Under the pieces are notes generated by a model. That model saw only the letters and a program-made list of their open reading frames with translations. It was not told the origin of the DNA and did not search any database. A stretch of DNA of 64,000 nucleotides, taken from JAFNAG01 sp963721405. GTDB taxonomy: Bacteria > Acidobacteriota > UBA6911. A program made the position numbers and the translations under genes. Where the stretch lies: the NCBI GenBank assembly GCA_963721405.1, contig CAVRJA010000003.1, positions 372,001 to 436,000 on the forward strand. Reading direction: 5' to 3'. This document shows, piece after piece, positions 34,180 through 43,320 of this stretch. The first letter of the stretch is position 1. Each line of letters begins with the position of its first letter.

Positions 34180-34224
34180 GTCCCACCCGCTCAAAGCTCA
34201 GCAGTATATCAGATTTAGGATCTG

Positions 34225-35211
34225 TCAGCCCTGGGCCTTTAGTTTCCGGATTTCTTTCGCCAGTTCCGGAACGACGGCAAAAAGGTCGCCGACGATTCCG
34301 TAGTCGGCCAGCTTGAAGATGGGAGCTTCCGGATCTTTATTGATGGCAACGATGAATTTCGACGACGACATGCCGGCCAGGTGTTGAATGGCGCCGCTGA
34401 TGCCGCAGGCCACATACAGAGTGGGGGAAACGGTCTTCCCGGTCTGGCCCACCTGGTGCTGGTGGCCGATCCATCCGGCATCGACGGCGGCGCGGGAAGC
34501 GCCCAGGGCGGCGCCGAGCGCATCTGCCAGGTCCTGCACGATGGGAAAGTTCTCGGGTCCTTTCAGGCCGCGTCCGCCGGAAACGACGATGTTGGCCTCC
34601 GTCAGTTCGACCTTCAGCCCGGCCGCCGCCTGAACATCGACGACCCGCGCCCGAATCGATTCCGGGGCAATTTCAGGGGTGAATTCGGTCGTTTCGGCCT
34701 GGCGTGAGGCATCGGGACCGGACAGCGAAAATACGTTGGGACGGAGGGTCGCTATGGCGGGCAAGGAGACGGGGCGCACCCGGGCAAACGCTTTTCCGGC
34801 ATAGATGGGTCGTACACACTCCAGCTGTTTGCCGTCTACGATCCTGATTTCGGTGCAGTCCTGCGCCAGGCCTGTGCCAAACCTGGCGGCTACCCTGGGC
34901 AGGAAGTCACGTCCCATGGCGCTTGCGGCCCCCAGGATGATCCGGGGTTCAAGCTGTTCAGCCGCCTGCGCCACTGCCGTAGTGAAGCCCTCGGGAGAGT
35001 AGGCGGCGAGCAAGTCGTGGCGCGCCAGCAGGACATGATCGGCGCCGTAATGCGCGAGGTTGACGGAAGCTTCGTTTTGCCCGGTGCGGATTGCCGTCAC
35101 CGTCTCCTGCAGGATATCGGCGAGTTTCCGCGCGGCGGAAAGCGCCTCCAGTGAGGGCTTCTTGACTGCCCCGTCCCGCTCCTCGATAAAAACCAGAATC
35201 CCCTGTGCCAT
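34225..35211 (-). CDS. etfA: Electron transfer flavoprotein alpha subunit
   Basis: 328 residues. The C-terminal FAD domain is clear: VSGGRGLKGPENFPIVQDLADALGAALGASRAAVDAGW, QVGQTGKTVSPTLYVACGISGAIQHLAGM, and VAINKDPEAPIFKLADYGIVGD. EtfA/EtfB accept electrons from acyl-CoA and other dehydrogenases. Encoded 105 bp after etfB on the same strand and 45 bp ahead of the pgpH-like gene, so the run may be one transcript. No acyl-CoA dehydrogenase or ETF:quinone oxidoreductase is adjacent. Confidence 0.96.
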   Translation of the reverse strand: MAQGILVFIEERDGAVKKPSLEALSAARKLADILQETVTAIRTGQNEASVNLAHYGADHVLLARHDLLAAYSPEGFTTAVAQAAEQLEPRIILGAASAMGRDFLPRVAARFGTGLAQDCTEIRIVDGKQLECVRPIYAGKAFARVRPVSLPAIATLRPNVFSLSGPDASRQAETTEFTPEIAPESIRARVVDVQAAAGLKVELTEANIVVSGGRGLKGPENFPIVQDLADALGAALGASRAAVDAGWIGHQHQVGQTGKTVSPTLYVACGISGAIQHLAGMSSSKFIVAINKDPEAPIFKLADYGIVGDLFAVVPELAKEIRKLKAQG

Positions 35212-35316
35212 AAACTATCCTCCCAGCAACCCAGAAAACCTCAGATTATGCGTGACGAGATAAGCCGCATTTTTGAACCGTGAAGACCTCAAAGACGCGC
35301 GCCGCGGTACGTGGCC

Positions 35317-36093
35317 TCAGATGATTTTTGCCTCCTGGTGCAGCAGCCGAACCAGCTCCACGACCGTCTCGGAGACCTCGCCTGTGAGGATCTTGCCAGG
35401 CGGCCGCATGGGCGGGATGGTGATTTCCTCGATGGAGAGCCGCGGTTGCAGGTCCTGAGGCGTTAAACCCAGGGAGTCCGCGGTGCGGACGCTGATTGTT
35501 TTTTTCTTGGCCGCCATGATGCCCTTTAGGGATGCATAACGCGGGGTGTTCAGATCCTTCTGCGCCGTGAGTACTGCCGGCAGGCTTCCTTCGACGATCT
35601 CGCGCGCCCCTTCGATTTCCCTCTCTGCCCTGAACTTGCCGTCCAGGAGCTCGAGCTTCACGATGACGGAAACCTGCGGCAGATTGAGCAGTTCCGCCAC
35701 GACGGCGGGGACCTGTCCGTTGTCGACCCCGATCGCATGCTTCCCGAACAGGATCAGGTCCGGGCTGAGCTCGCGGCAGACGCGCGCCAGCACGGTACCG
35801 ACGGCAAACGAGTCGGCACGTTCCAGCGCCTCATCCTGCACCAGGACGCCTGAATCGGCCCCCATGGCCAGGCAGGTGCGAATACCGGCGCTCGCTTTCT
35901 CCCCGCCGGCGCCGATCACGATCACCTCGCCGCCGGACTTCTCCTTGATGCGCAGCGCTTCCTCCACGGCGAACTCGTCGTAGGGATTCACGACAAAGGA
36001 CACATCCGCCAGATTCACCGCCTTGCCGTCCGGAGCTATCTTCACCTTGATGGCGGTGTCGGGGACATATTTGACGCAGACGACGATCTTCAT
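35317..36093 (-). CDS. etfB: Electron transfer flavoprotein beta subunit
   Basis: 258 residues starting MKIVVCVKYVPDTAIKVKI at the ATG 36093, which follows GGAGGT. AVEEALRIKEKSGGEVIVIGAG, DLILFGKHAIGVDNGQVPAVVAELL and the AMP/adenine loop region near YASLKGIMAAKKK are characteristic. It forms the heterodimer with EtfA encoded next. A short stretch of the GAAGACCTC dispersed repeat lies between the two genes (about 35275-35300). Confidence 0.96.
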   Translation of the reverse strand: MKIVVCVKYVPDTAIKVKIAPDGKAVNLADVSFVVNPYDEFAVEEALRIKEKSGGEVIVIGAGGEKASAGIRTCLAMGADSGVLVQDEALERADSFAVGTVLARVCRELSPDLILFGKHAIGVDNGQVPAVVAELLNLPQVSVIVKLELLDGKFRAEREIEGAREIVEGSLPAVLTAQKDLNTPRYASLKGIMAAKKKTISVRTADSLGLTPQDLQPRLSIEEITIPPMRPPGKILTGEVSETVVELVRLLHQEAKII

Positions 36094-36237
36094 GCAGCAA
36101 ACCTCCAATTTTCAAAGCAACGGGCAGCCGATGTTCTCACCGGCATCTCATCCATCGGCAAAACAGATTCCTCAAACCCTCCTGACACGTGTCAACCGAA
36201 TCGTAGCACAGGGGGAATCGGGAAGCGGGTGTTCCCG

Positions 36238-37488
36238 TCAACGGACATCTTCGTAACGTTTAAAGAGAAGGCAGGCGTTGGTGCCGCCGAAACCGAAGCT
36301 GTTCGACAGCGCATACCGGACTCTCGCCGGACGCGCCTTGTTGGGCACGTAATCCAGGTCGCAATCCGGGTCCCGGTTTTCCTGATTTATGGTCGGATGC
36401 AGGATCTGGTCCCGGATGCTCAAGGCGGTCACTGCCGCCTCGACCGCCCCGGCCGCGCCCAGCAGATGCCCGATCATGGATTTCGTCGAGCTCACGGCGA
36501 GCTTGTAGGCATGGTCGCCGAAAACGCTGCGGATCGCGGCCGATTCAGTCCTGTCGTTGGGCGGAGTGGAAGTGCCGTGGGCGTTTATATAGTCGACCTG
36601 ATCCGGGCTGATGCCGGCATCCTTGAGGCTCAAGCGCATCGCCCGGATGGCGCCATCCCCCCCGGGGGGTGGAGCGGTAATATGGAAGGCATCGCCGGAC
36701 ATGGCGTAGCCGGCCAATTCCGCGTAGATCCGCGCACCGCGGCTGAGGGCATGACCCAGTTCTTCCAGGATGAGGATGCCCGCTCCCTCGCCCAACACGA
36801 AGCCATCGCGTTCCCCGTCAAAGGGACGGCTGGCCTTGGCCGGTTTGTCGTTTCGCGTTGACAGGGCCCTCAGCGCGTCGAACCCGGCGATCGCCAGGGG
36901 AGTGATTGCAGCCTCGCTACCACCGGCGAGCATGACGTCCGCATCCCCGCGCTCAATGATGCGGAACGAGTCGCCGATCGCGTGGCTGCCGGCGGAGCAG
37001 GCCGTGCAGGGCGCGGAGTTGGGGCCGCGGGCGCCGAAGCGCATAGACACCCGCCCGGCGGCAAGGTTCACGATGCTCGACGGAATGAAAAATGGGGACA
37101 ACCGTTTCGGGCCCTGCGTCAGCAGGGTCTCGTGCTCCGTCTCGATGGTCCCGAAACCCCCGATCCCGGAGCCGATGATGACACCGGCCCGCTCTCCCTC
37201 CTCGCCGTTCCATCCGGTCAGGCCCGCATCCAGCATGGCGCTCTGGGACGCCGCCATGGCATAGTGGATGAAGGTATCCATCTTTTTGATTTCTTTCTTT
37301 TCCAGGAAGAGCGAGGGATCGAAGTTCTTGACTTCCGCGGCGATCCGGGTCGGAAACCGGGAGGCGTCGAATCGCGTGATGAGTCCGACCCCCGATTGAC
37401 CGGCAAGGAGACGCTGCCAGCTCTCCTGGGAGCTGTTGCCCAGCGGGGTAACCAGACCGACACCCGTGATGACCGTACGCCGTTTCAC
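36238..37488 (-). CDS. fabF: Beta-ketoacyl-ACP synthase II
   Basis: 416 residues. VKRRTVITGVGLVTPLGNS opens the protein; catalytic Cys in PCTACSAGSHAIG, His in NAHGTSTPPND, and His in MIGHLLGAAG complete the Cys-His-His triad of condensing enzymes that elongate acyl-ACP. The GTG at 37488 gives the usual N-terminus with AGGAG 11 bases upstream; a GTG four codons upstream sits too close to that Shine-Dalgarno. It begins 17 bp after acpP, the classic acpP-fabF pair. Confidence 0.96.
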   Translation of the reverse strand: MKRRTVITGVGLVTPLGNSSQESWQRLLAGQSGVGLITRFDASRFPTRIAAEVKNFDPSLFLEKKEIKKMDTFIHYAMAASQSAMLDAGLTGWNGEEGERAGVIIGSGIGGFGTIETEHETLLTQGPKRLSPFFIPSSIVNLAAGRVSMRFGARGPNSAPCTACSAGSHAIGDSFRIIERGDADVMLAGGSEAAITPLAIAGFDALRALSTRNDKPAKASRPFDGERDGFVLGEGAGILILEELGHALSRGARIYAELAGYAMSGDAFHITAPPPGGDGAIRAMRLSLKDAGISPDQVDYINAHGTSTPPNDRTESAAIRSVFGDHAYKLAVSSTKSMIGHLLGAAGAVEAAVTALSIRDQILHPTINQENRDPDCDLDYVPNKARPARVRYALSNSFGFGGTNACLLFKRYEDVR

Positions 37489-37505
37489 AGTAAGGATCAC
37501 TCCTG

Positions 37506-37742
37506 CTAGTTGACGTGTGCCTCGACGTATTCGATCGCATTTTTCACGGTCTTTATCTTCTCGGCATCCTCGTCGGGAATCTCGATGCCGAAGGCCTCTT
37601 CAAATGCCATGACGAGTTCAATCGTATCGAGCGAGTCGGCGCCGAGGTCGTCGATGAACGATGCCGTTTCGGTGACTTCGCTTTCGCTCACACCCAACTG
37701 ATCGACAATTATGGATTTTACTTTCTCTGCTACAGACGCCAT
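37506..37742 (-). CDS. acpP: Acyl carrier protein
   Basis: 78 residues, acidic. The 4'-phosphopantetheine attachment serine is in LGADSLDTIELVMAFEE. It carries growing acyl chains for fatty-acid synthesis and lies between plsX and fabF. The gap to plsX is 148 bp, so it may also have its own promoter, as acpP commonly does. Confidence 0.97.
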   Translation of the reverse strand: MASVAEKVKSIIVDQLGVSESEVTETASFIDDLGADSLDTIELVMAFEEAFGIEIPDEDAEKIKTVKNAIEYVEAHVN

Positions 37743-37890
37743 GTGATTACCTCCATTGAAGGTGCAAAAGAGCGGACACGCGCCACGCCGCGGAAAAGTT
37801 CACATTGTAACATCCGAAACACCAGAAGCAAGCGCCTCAATACGGGGATCTCTGCGCTGGCGCCAGGGAACCTTCTCTTCCATTGATATG

Positions 37891-38910
37891 CTAGACCGGC
37901 GTGGTGCTCTTGGAGTGCGAGCCTGCCTGAGCAAGTTCAATCTCGAGCCGCGCATTGATCTGATTCACGGCGAATTCCTTGGCAACCCGGATCGCATTCT
38001 TAATGGCATTGCCGCTCGAACGCCCGTGGCAAATAATGGTAAGCCCCCGCAGGCCGATCAGAGGAGCCCCGCCATACTCGGAGTAGTCGAGGCGTTTTTT
38101 GACGCGCTTGAACGATTGCTGGCTCAGCAGGGCGCCCAGTTTGGCCTGGAGATTGCTGGAGAGTTCCTCCCGGAGGAGTTGCAGAACAGCCTCGATCAAC
38201 CCCTCGCTCGTCTTCAGCGCGACGTTTCCCGTGAAGCCGTCGCAGACGATCACGTCAGCCCGGCCATTGTAAATGTCGCGGCCTTCCACATTGCCGATGA
38301 AGTTGAGACGGATCCCCTTCAGTAGTTGATGCACTTCTCTCGTCAGGTTGTTGCCTTTGGATTCCTCCTCTCCTACGGACATCAAACCAACCCGCGGAGA
38401 GGGCACGCCGACGATCTTCTTGCTGAACAGGTGCCCCATGATGGCGAACTGGACCAGGTGATGCGGCTTGCAGGTGACGTTGGCGCCGACATCCAACAGC
38501 ACGGCGTGGCCCCTGAGAGTCGGCAGGATGGTGGCAAGCGCGGGCCGGTCGACGCCCGGGACAGCCCCCATGACCATTTTGGAAATCGCCATGACTGCGC
38601 CGGTATTGCCGGCGCTCACCAGGCCGCTGGCACTCCCGTCGCGGACAAGCTGGGCGGCTATGCGGATCGATGAATCTTTCTTCTTGCGGAGGGCAGCCGC
38701 AGGTTGCTCGTCCATTGCGATGGTTTCGGAAGCGTGTCTCAACTCGACGTACTCTTCCGCACCCTGCTCACTGAGCAGAGGGCGGAGGATCGCCTCGTTC
38801 CCGACCAGGATGACATGAACGCCATACTCCCGGGCGGCCAGTATTGCACCCTCCACTTCGCTGCGGGGCGAATTGTCACTTCCCATCGCATCGACGGCTA
38901 TTTTGATCAT
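37891..38910 (-). CDS. plsX: Phosphate acyltransferase
   Basis: 339 residues from MIKIAVDAMGSDNSP, the family start. PlsX makes acyl-phosphate from acyl-ACP for phospholipid synthesis. Typical blocks: GLVSAGNTGAVMAISKM, LLDVGANVTCKPHHLVQFA, VVCDGFTGNVALKTSEG-like (IVCDGFTGNVALKTSEG) and the LIGLRGLTIICHGRSSGNAIKNAI end. A reading frame extends 45 codons further upstream but into the rpmF gene region, so the internal ATG at 38910 is used. It follows rpmF by 44 bp. Confidence 0.96.
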   Translation of the reverse strand: MIKIAVDAMGSDNSPRSEVEGAILAAREYGVHVILVGNEAILRPLLSEQGAEEYVELRHASETIAMDEQPAAALRKKKDSSIRIAAQLVRDGSASGLVSAGNTGAVMAISKMVMGAVPGVDRPALATILPTLRGHAVLLDVGANVTCKPHHLVQFAIMGHLFSKKIVGVPSPRVGLMSVGEEESKGNNLTREVHQLLKGIRLNFIGNVEGRDIYNGRADVIVCDGFTGNVALKTSEGLIEAVLQLLREELSSNLQAKLGALLSQQSFKRVKKRLDYSEYGGAPLIGLRGLTIICHGRSSGNAIKNAIRVAKEFAVNQINARLEIELAQAGSHSKSTTPV

Positions 38911-38954
38911 GGCAGCAAGGGAAGAGCCGTGCAGAGCGCCTTTCAGCGCTACGG

Positions 38955-39140
38955 CTAGATCTCTTCCTCCCCTTCCATCACCTGCTGGCCTTTGTAGTAG
39001 CCGCATTTTGGACAGGCCTGATGCGGCATTTTCGGTTCCAGGCATTGCGCGCAGACGCCCGGCGTGACAGGATGCAGGAAATCATGCGCCCGGCGTTTGC
39101 CGCGACGCGCCTTGGAATGTCTTCGTTTCGGGTTCGGCAT
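38955..39140 (-). CDS. rpmF: 50S ribosomal protein L32
   Basis: 61 residues starting MPNPKRRHSKARRGKRRAHD, with the zinc-ribbon cysteines CAQC and CPKC typical of the Cys-containing L32. Slightly long at the acidic C-terminus (VMEGEEEI). The DUF177-rpmF-plsX order is conserved across bacteria. GGAG lies ahead of the ATG. Confidence 0.96.
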   Translation of the reverse strand: MPNPKRRHSKARRGKRRAHDFLHPVTPGVCAQCLEPKMPHQACPKCGYYKGQQVMEGEEEI

Positions 39141-39229
39141 AACTGCTATCTCCCCATGCCTCCACGATGATCTCAATCACAGCCGCCTCTCCGGGAGGCA
39201 TTCGTGGATCTCAGCGGCTATTCTGACGG

Positions 39230-39757
39230 TTACTCTCTCATTTTGCTGCGGAAGTCCCGGAGCACGGATAGCCGGGAATCCGCCGAATCTTCCTTGCAGG
39301 AGCACGGTCCCTCGTTCCGGTCCATGCCGCAGGACGGGCACAATCCTCTGCAGGCTTCCCGGCAGACGAACTTCATCGGCATCGACAACTCGATCTGTTC
39401 CAGAACCATCAGATCGACATCCAGCCGGATGCCGTCATAGTATCCGACCTCCATTTCTTCATACTTCAGTTCAATCTCCTCGTCCTTTTTCCAATCGGGC
39501 TGAGGAAGATAGAACAGGTCGAAACTGGCATCCAGAGCCCGTGAAAACTCCTTGAGACACCTGGAACACTGGTATCGGACTGCAGTCCGCACAGTTCCTT
39601 CCGCGTGAAGGTCAAGGCCCTTGTGCGTCAGGAGAAAATCGACGGCGACGGGTTTTTCAAGGGATGCGTCGTCATGCCTGAACTGAAGTTCCCCGATGCC
39701 GAACACATGCTGCACATGCAGCGGCTCCGGTTTCAAGCTTTCGATTTCGATGAACAC
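39230..39757 (-). CDS. YceD/DUF177 family protein
   Basis: 175 residues. The CSRCLKEF motif in the middle and CREACRGLCPSCGMDRNEGPC at the end are the hallmark of DUF177 (YceD), linked in bacteria and chloroplasts to 23S rRNA accumulation and always near rpmF, as here (89 bp upstream). The GTG at 39757 with AGGAG nine bases before it is preferred to a TTG 33 bases farther up. Confidence 0.88.
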   Translation of the reverse strand: MFIEIESLKPEPLHVQHVFGIGELQFRHDDASLEKPVAVDFLLTHKGLDLHAEGTVRTAVRYQCSRCLKEFSRALDASFDLFYLPQPDWKKDEEIELKYEEMEVGYYDGIRLDVDLMVLEQIELSMPMKFVCREACRGLCPSCGMDRNEGPCSCKEDSADSRLSVLRDFRSKMRE

Positions 39758-39837
39758 GTCCCAGGCTCCTGCACCCGGCGAAGGTGCCAATTATAGTCGG
39801 GAGGCCCCTGCTGTCAAGGCGCCGAAATTGCAGTCAC

Positions 39838-40611
39838 TTATGGCGTCTTCTGCCCGATCGGAGGATTCCCCTGGCTGCTCTGAATGCGGCCCAATTCCTG
39901 GAAAATCACCGATTGAAGCATGCCGCCGCCACCCGCGTCCTGGGCTTCTTTCAGGACCTTCAGAGCGTCGTCGCGCTTTCCTTGCGCCATAAAGGCGCGG
40001 GACAAATCCAGCTGGAGATCCTCTTTCGGCAGGTCGCACTGCGGATCCTTCAGCATGCCTTGCAGGATTTCCTGCCCTTTCTTGGCATCTCCATTGTCTA
40101 CATAATAGGTCGCCAGCACCTTCTTGGCCAGATATCCGACGGTGCGATCCGCGGTGTTGCCGGCGGCGGCCTCGAGCGACGCGACGGCTTCGTTTTTCTG
40201 GCCGAGCCGGATCTGGCACAAACCAAGGTAATAGCGCCCCATGGCGCCCAATTTGGAGGAACCCGATCGGGAAGCCAGCGATGAAAAGATCTTGCTGGCA
40301 GCGCGGCACTTGTCTTCTTCGGTGCGGAAAACTGCAATCGGCCCAAGCGCAAACGGATCGTCTTTGGCGTTCTTGGCGTCGATCATTCCGTGGTAATAAT
40401 CCATCCCCTTGGCCAGTTCCTGCTGGGCGCTGTTGTCGCGCGATTCCAGGTAGCCCATACCAAAGTAGATCAGAACGGCCACAAGAATCACCCCAACCGC
40501 GGCCACAGTCAGAATCTTGGCACGCGATCGGAATAGTTCCACCGTATTGACCAGTGCGTCGTGAATCGGATCCGAAGCAATCTCTTTCCGGGTCAGCTTA
40601 GTAGTGCTCAC
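39838..40611 (-). CDS. Membrane-anchored TPR protein (YfgM-like)
   Basis: 257 residues. A cytosolic N-terminus, a single transmembrane helix (ILTVAAVGVILVAVLIYFGM, about 33-52), and then tetratricopeptide-like helices (GAMGRYYLGLCQIRLGQKNEAVASLEAA; VLATYYVDNGDAKKGQEILQGML; LSRAFMAQGKRDDALKVLKEA). This is the layout of YfgM/TPR_21 ancillary proteins of the Sec translocon. It precedes the DUF177 gene by 80 bp. Function inferred from layout only. Confidence 0.8.
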   Translation of the reverse strand: MSTTKLTRKEIASDPIHDALVNTVELFRSRAKILTVAAVGVILVAVLIYFGMGYLESRDNSAQQELAKGMDYYHGMIDAKNAKDDPFALGPIAVFRTEEDKCRAASKIFSSLASRSGSSKLGAMGRYYLGLCQIRLGQKNEAVASLEAAAGNTADRTVGYLAKKVLATYYVDNGDAKKGQEILQGMLKDPQCDLPKEDLQLDLSRAFMAQGKRDDALKVLKEAQDAGGGGMLQSVIFQELGRIQSSQGNPPIGQKTP

Positions 40612-41068
40612 ATCACCTTCCTAGGTAAGCAGTTGGAATTTACAGACAAGCGGAAAAATATAGCATATACGGGCAGCATGGCGCAATTTCAGGTTTGCCT
40701 TTTCCTCCGGTTCAGAGAGAATCCGGACTGAAACATGATATAATGGCGATTTTGAACAGGTTTGCAGAATTCGCCTTGTTCAGAATTGCAGCAGGAAAGA
40801 TGGGGCCGTGCCCGACTCTCAATTCAACACAGAATCCTAGTGAGAGGAAACAGATTCTTATTCGCGGAACGTAATCTGCGTTGCCCGCAGGCCTTACCGG
40901 GGCCACAGGCGCGGGTTTCGCGCCGGCGAACTGCGCAGGATGTCTGCATCAAGGGGAGATCCCTGAATCGAGGAACTGTGTACGACAGCGGCCGCTTCGT
41001 GCAGATTTCAGGCGCGCGGGACCTGCCCGGTCCCACACTTGCAGACCGTCGACACGGAGGGCCATCTG
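40612..41068. other. Divergent intergenic region with an extended -10 promoter
   Basis: 457 bases between the divergent TPR and receiver genes. TGATATAAT at 40736-40744 is a consensus extended -10 reading toward the receiver gene and would give a leader of about 320 bases. I see no convincing gene or riboswitch in that leader; a 43-codon frame from 40745 has no recognisable sequence. On the minus strand TATATT about 40 bases ahead of the TPR gene may be its -10. Confidence 0.45.
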
Positions 41069-41488
41069 ATGGCAGCCGAAAAGAGAGCTCCCGAGATTAT
41101 CCTGCTAGTGGACGACGAGCAGGGAGTCCTTAGCCTGGTGGAAGACATACTCAAAGAGGAAGGCTACACGGTTCTTCCCGCACTCAGTGGCGCAGAGGGC
41201 ATTGAGGCGGGGCGACGCCATTCAGGCAAAATCGATCTCCTGCTGACGGATATCGTCATGCCTGGGATGAGTGGCGGCAAGTTATTTCAACAGTTGCAGT
41301 TGATGCAGCCGGGGATCCGCGTTTTGTACATGTCAGGATATACCAAATACACAGTGGTGGGCCACGGCGCCCTCGAAAGCGTTGATTCCTTCATCTGGAA
41401 GCCATTTTCGCCCGCACAACTGCTTCAAAAGGTTCGCGAAGTTCTGGATGCCCCCGACGATACGGGTCTAACTGATCCAGAGACATAA
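41069..41488 (+). CDS. Single-domain response regulator
   Basis: 139 residues, a lone CheY-like receiver: acidic pair in ILLVDDEQG, phospho-acceptor Asp in LLTDIVMPGMSG, Thr/Ser in MSGY, and Lys in IWKPFS. The pattern matches receivers that are the phosphotransfer part of hybrid PAS kinases. GGAGG lies eight bases before the ATG. No kinase is adjacent; partners may be the orphan kinases elsewhere in the window. Confidence 0.9.
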   Translation: MAAEKRAPEIILLVDDEQGVLSLVEDILKEEGYTVLPALSGAEGIEAGRRHSGKIDLLLTDIVMPGMSGGKLFQQLQLMQPGIRVLYMSGYTKYTVVGHGALESVDSFIWKPFSPAQLLQKVREVLDAPDDTGLTDPET

Positions 41489-41569
41489 ATTTCAGGCTGG
41501 CCTGCGACCGGAGGAAAGGCAAGGTCGTGCGCCTGGATGCAGGCAGCCCAGGTTCCTTGAGGTAATAAA

Positions 41570-43024
41570 TTGAGTGAAGAACGTTTAAAAATCGCTGTTT
41601 TTGTCGATTTCGACAACATAGAGATCGGGGTCAAGAAAACGCTTTCCAGACATTTTGACATCGGGACGGTGCTGGAAGCGATCAAGGAACGTGGCGAGGT
41701 GGTCACGAAAATCGCTTATGGCGACTGGAAGCATGCCGCCGATTACAGCCGTGCCATGACCCAGCATGCCGTTCAAATGGTCCAGCGCAATCTGACGCCC
41801 GGCGGGGACAAGAACGGCGCCGACATCACGCTGGCACTGGATGCGCTCGAGATGGCGTTCACCAGAAGCCACATCAACGCTTTCGTCATCGTCGGCGGCG
41901 ACAGCGATTTCATCGCGCTCGTCGAAAAGCTGAAGCAGTACGACAAGATGGTGTTCGTCGTGGGGGGGCGCTCCTTTACCAGCACCATCCTGCAGAAGAA
42001 CTGCCACGAATTCATCGCTTATGAAAACCTGATCGGCCTCCAGCCTGTCGCGCGTAAAGCCGCAGGGCGGGCGCCGTCGCCGAGCACTTCGCAATTGCGG
42101 GACGCGCTGCCCCAGCTGCGGCGCGCGCTGGAAATCCTCGTGGACCGCGAAGTGTCGCCTCAATTGGGTCTGCTTAAGAGCACGCTCTTGCAGCTCGATT
42201 CAACGTTCTCCGAACGCGATTATGGGGCAGCCTCCTTCCACGAGTTCATCCAGAAGATGGCCAACGCCGGCTTCGTCAATCTCAAACAGGTCGACCGCAG
42301 TCTGCTGGTGGAACTGAAGGATGGGGAGTCCACTTCCGCAGCAGCGCATGCCGCCCAACCCCATGAGGCCGAGAGTGACCTCGAACCGGCGCCGCCGGCA
42401 GCGAAGGAACAGGCGGCGGCGCCGGCTGTACCGGCAGAAACCGCCGGCCAGCAAGTTCAGCACAGAGAATCAGGGCCTGCGCCGGCGCAGGCTGCCGGGG
42501 CGATGGCCGCCATCCGCCGGATCCTGGAACAGGTGGGCTCGAAACAGCACTGGCCCCTGTACCTGCGCAGCTTCAAGCATTTCCTTCGCTCCGCTGATCC
42601 CTCTTTCGACGAGCGCCACTATGGCTTCGGCGGGATTCATGATCTGGCCCGCCAGGCTCAACGCGAGGGATTGCTTCGGATTGAACGAAACCGGCAGGGC
42701 ATCCTGCGCATTTATCCGGGAGACCAGTTCCCGGAGCCGCTCCCGGAAAAACCGCCAGCCGAGCAAGCCGCCCCACCAGAGCTGCCGTTTCCCGAGACCA
42801 TGGAGCCGGTTGCGGCCGAAGCGCCGCAAGCTCCGGGACCTCAACCGGAAGCGCAGGCAGAGACTGTCCCGGTTGTTCCGGTCACCGAACCGATCCAGGC
42901 GCCCGAAGCGAAATCCGTCGAGGAAAAGCCCAAGCGCAGGCGTGCAGGCCCGGCATCACCGGCTGCCGGGCGCCGGAGAGCGCCGACGCGCAAGCCAAGA
43001 GCCCCCAGGAAGCCCACCGGCTGA
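41570..43024 (+). CDS. NYN-domain nuclease with LOTUS/OST-HTH domains
   Basis: 484 residues. Residues 1-155 form a NYN (LabA/PIN-like) RNase domain: VFVDFDNIEIG, ADITLALDALEMA, VIVGGDSDFIALVEKL, VVGGRSFTSTIL, with the acidic residues Asp13/Asp15 and later Asp positions expected for metal binding. Two OST-HTH/LOTUS domains follow (about 180-245 and 305-380; the repeated FSERDYGAASFHEFIQKMANAGF and FDERHYGFGGIHDLARQAQREG). The Pro/Ala/Glu-rich linker ends in a strongly basic tail (KPKRRRAGP..., RKPRAPRKP), likely RNA-binding. TTG start after GAGGT. Probably degrades or binds structured RNA; target unknown. Confidence 0.9.
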   Translation: MSEERLKIAVFVDFDNIEIGVKKTLSRHFDIGTVLEAIKERGEVVTKIAYGDWKHAADYSRAMTQHAVQMVQRNLTPGGDKNGADITLALDALEMAFTRSHINAFVIVGGDSDFIALVEKLKQYDKMVFVVGGRSFTSTILQKNCHEFIAYENLIGLQPVARKAAGRAPSPSTSQLRDALPQLRRALEILVDREVSPQLGLLKSTLLQLDSTFSERDYGAASFHEFIQKMANAGFVNLKQVDRSLLVELKDGESTSAAAHAAQPHEAESDLEPAPPAAKEQAAAPAVPAETAGQQVQHRESGPAPAQAAGAMAAIRRILEQVGSKQHWPLYLRSFKHFLRSADPSFDERHYGFGGIHDLARQAQREGLLRIERNRQGILRIYPGDQFPEPLPEKPPAEQAAPPELPFPETMEPVAAEAPQAPGPQPEAQAETVPVVPVTEPIQAPEAKSVEEKPKRRRAGPASPAAGRRRAPTRKPRAPRKPTG

Positions 43025-43275
43025 TAAGCGCCTGTCCGCGGCAGGACATCCTTCGGCCCTGCTTTATGGCGAAGTTTCCGCAGAGCGACACTATCCGAAT
43101 CGGAGTTCCGCCCCACGTCCCCTCGATGTATAATGCGTGCGTCGTGCGGTCCTGGCAGTGCGTCGCATCATGAAATCCGGTGATCCGGCCTATGAAACCT
43201 GGGTTCTTCGTCTGTCAGGATCCGATAGTCGGCAAAGTCTTGAGTCCACGTTATCATGATGTCTTTTTATTTCAC

Positions 43276-43293
43276 GGGCTCTTGCCGGAGCCC
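43276..43293 (+). other. Leader hairpin ahead of the second glutamate dehydrogenase
   Basis: GGGCTC-TTGCCG-GAGCCC, a 6-bp GC-rich stem with a 6-base loop, 28 bases before the ATG. It may end upstream transcription or tune translation. The remainder of the gap 43025-43275 shows no gene. Confidence 0.35.
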
Positions 43294-43320
43294 CATCCAA
43301 GAGTGGAGAAATGATCGATT

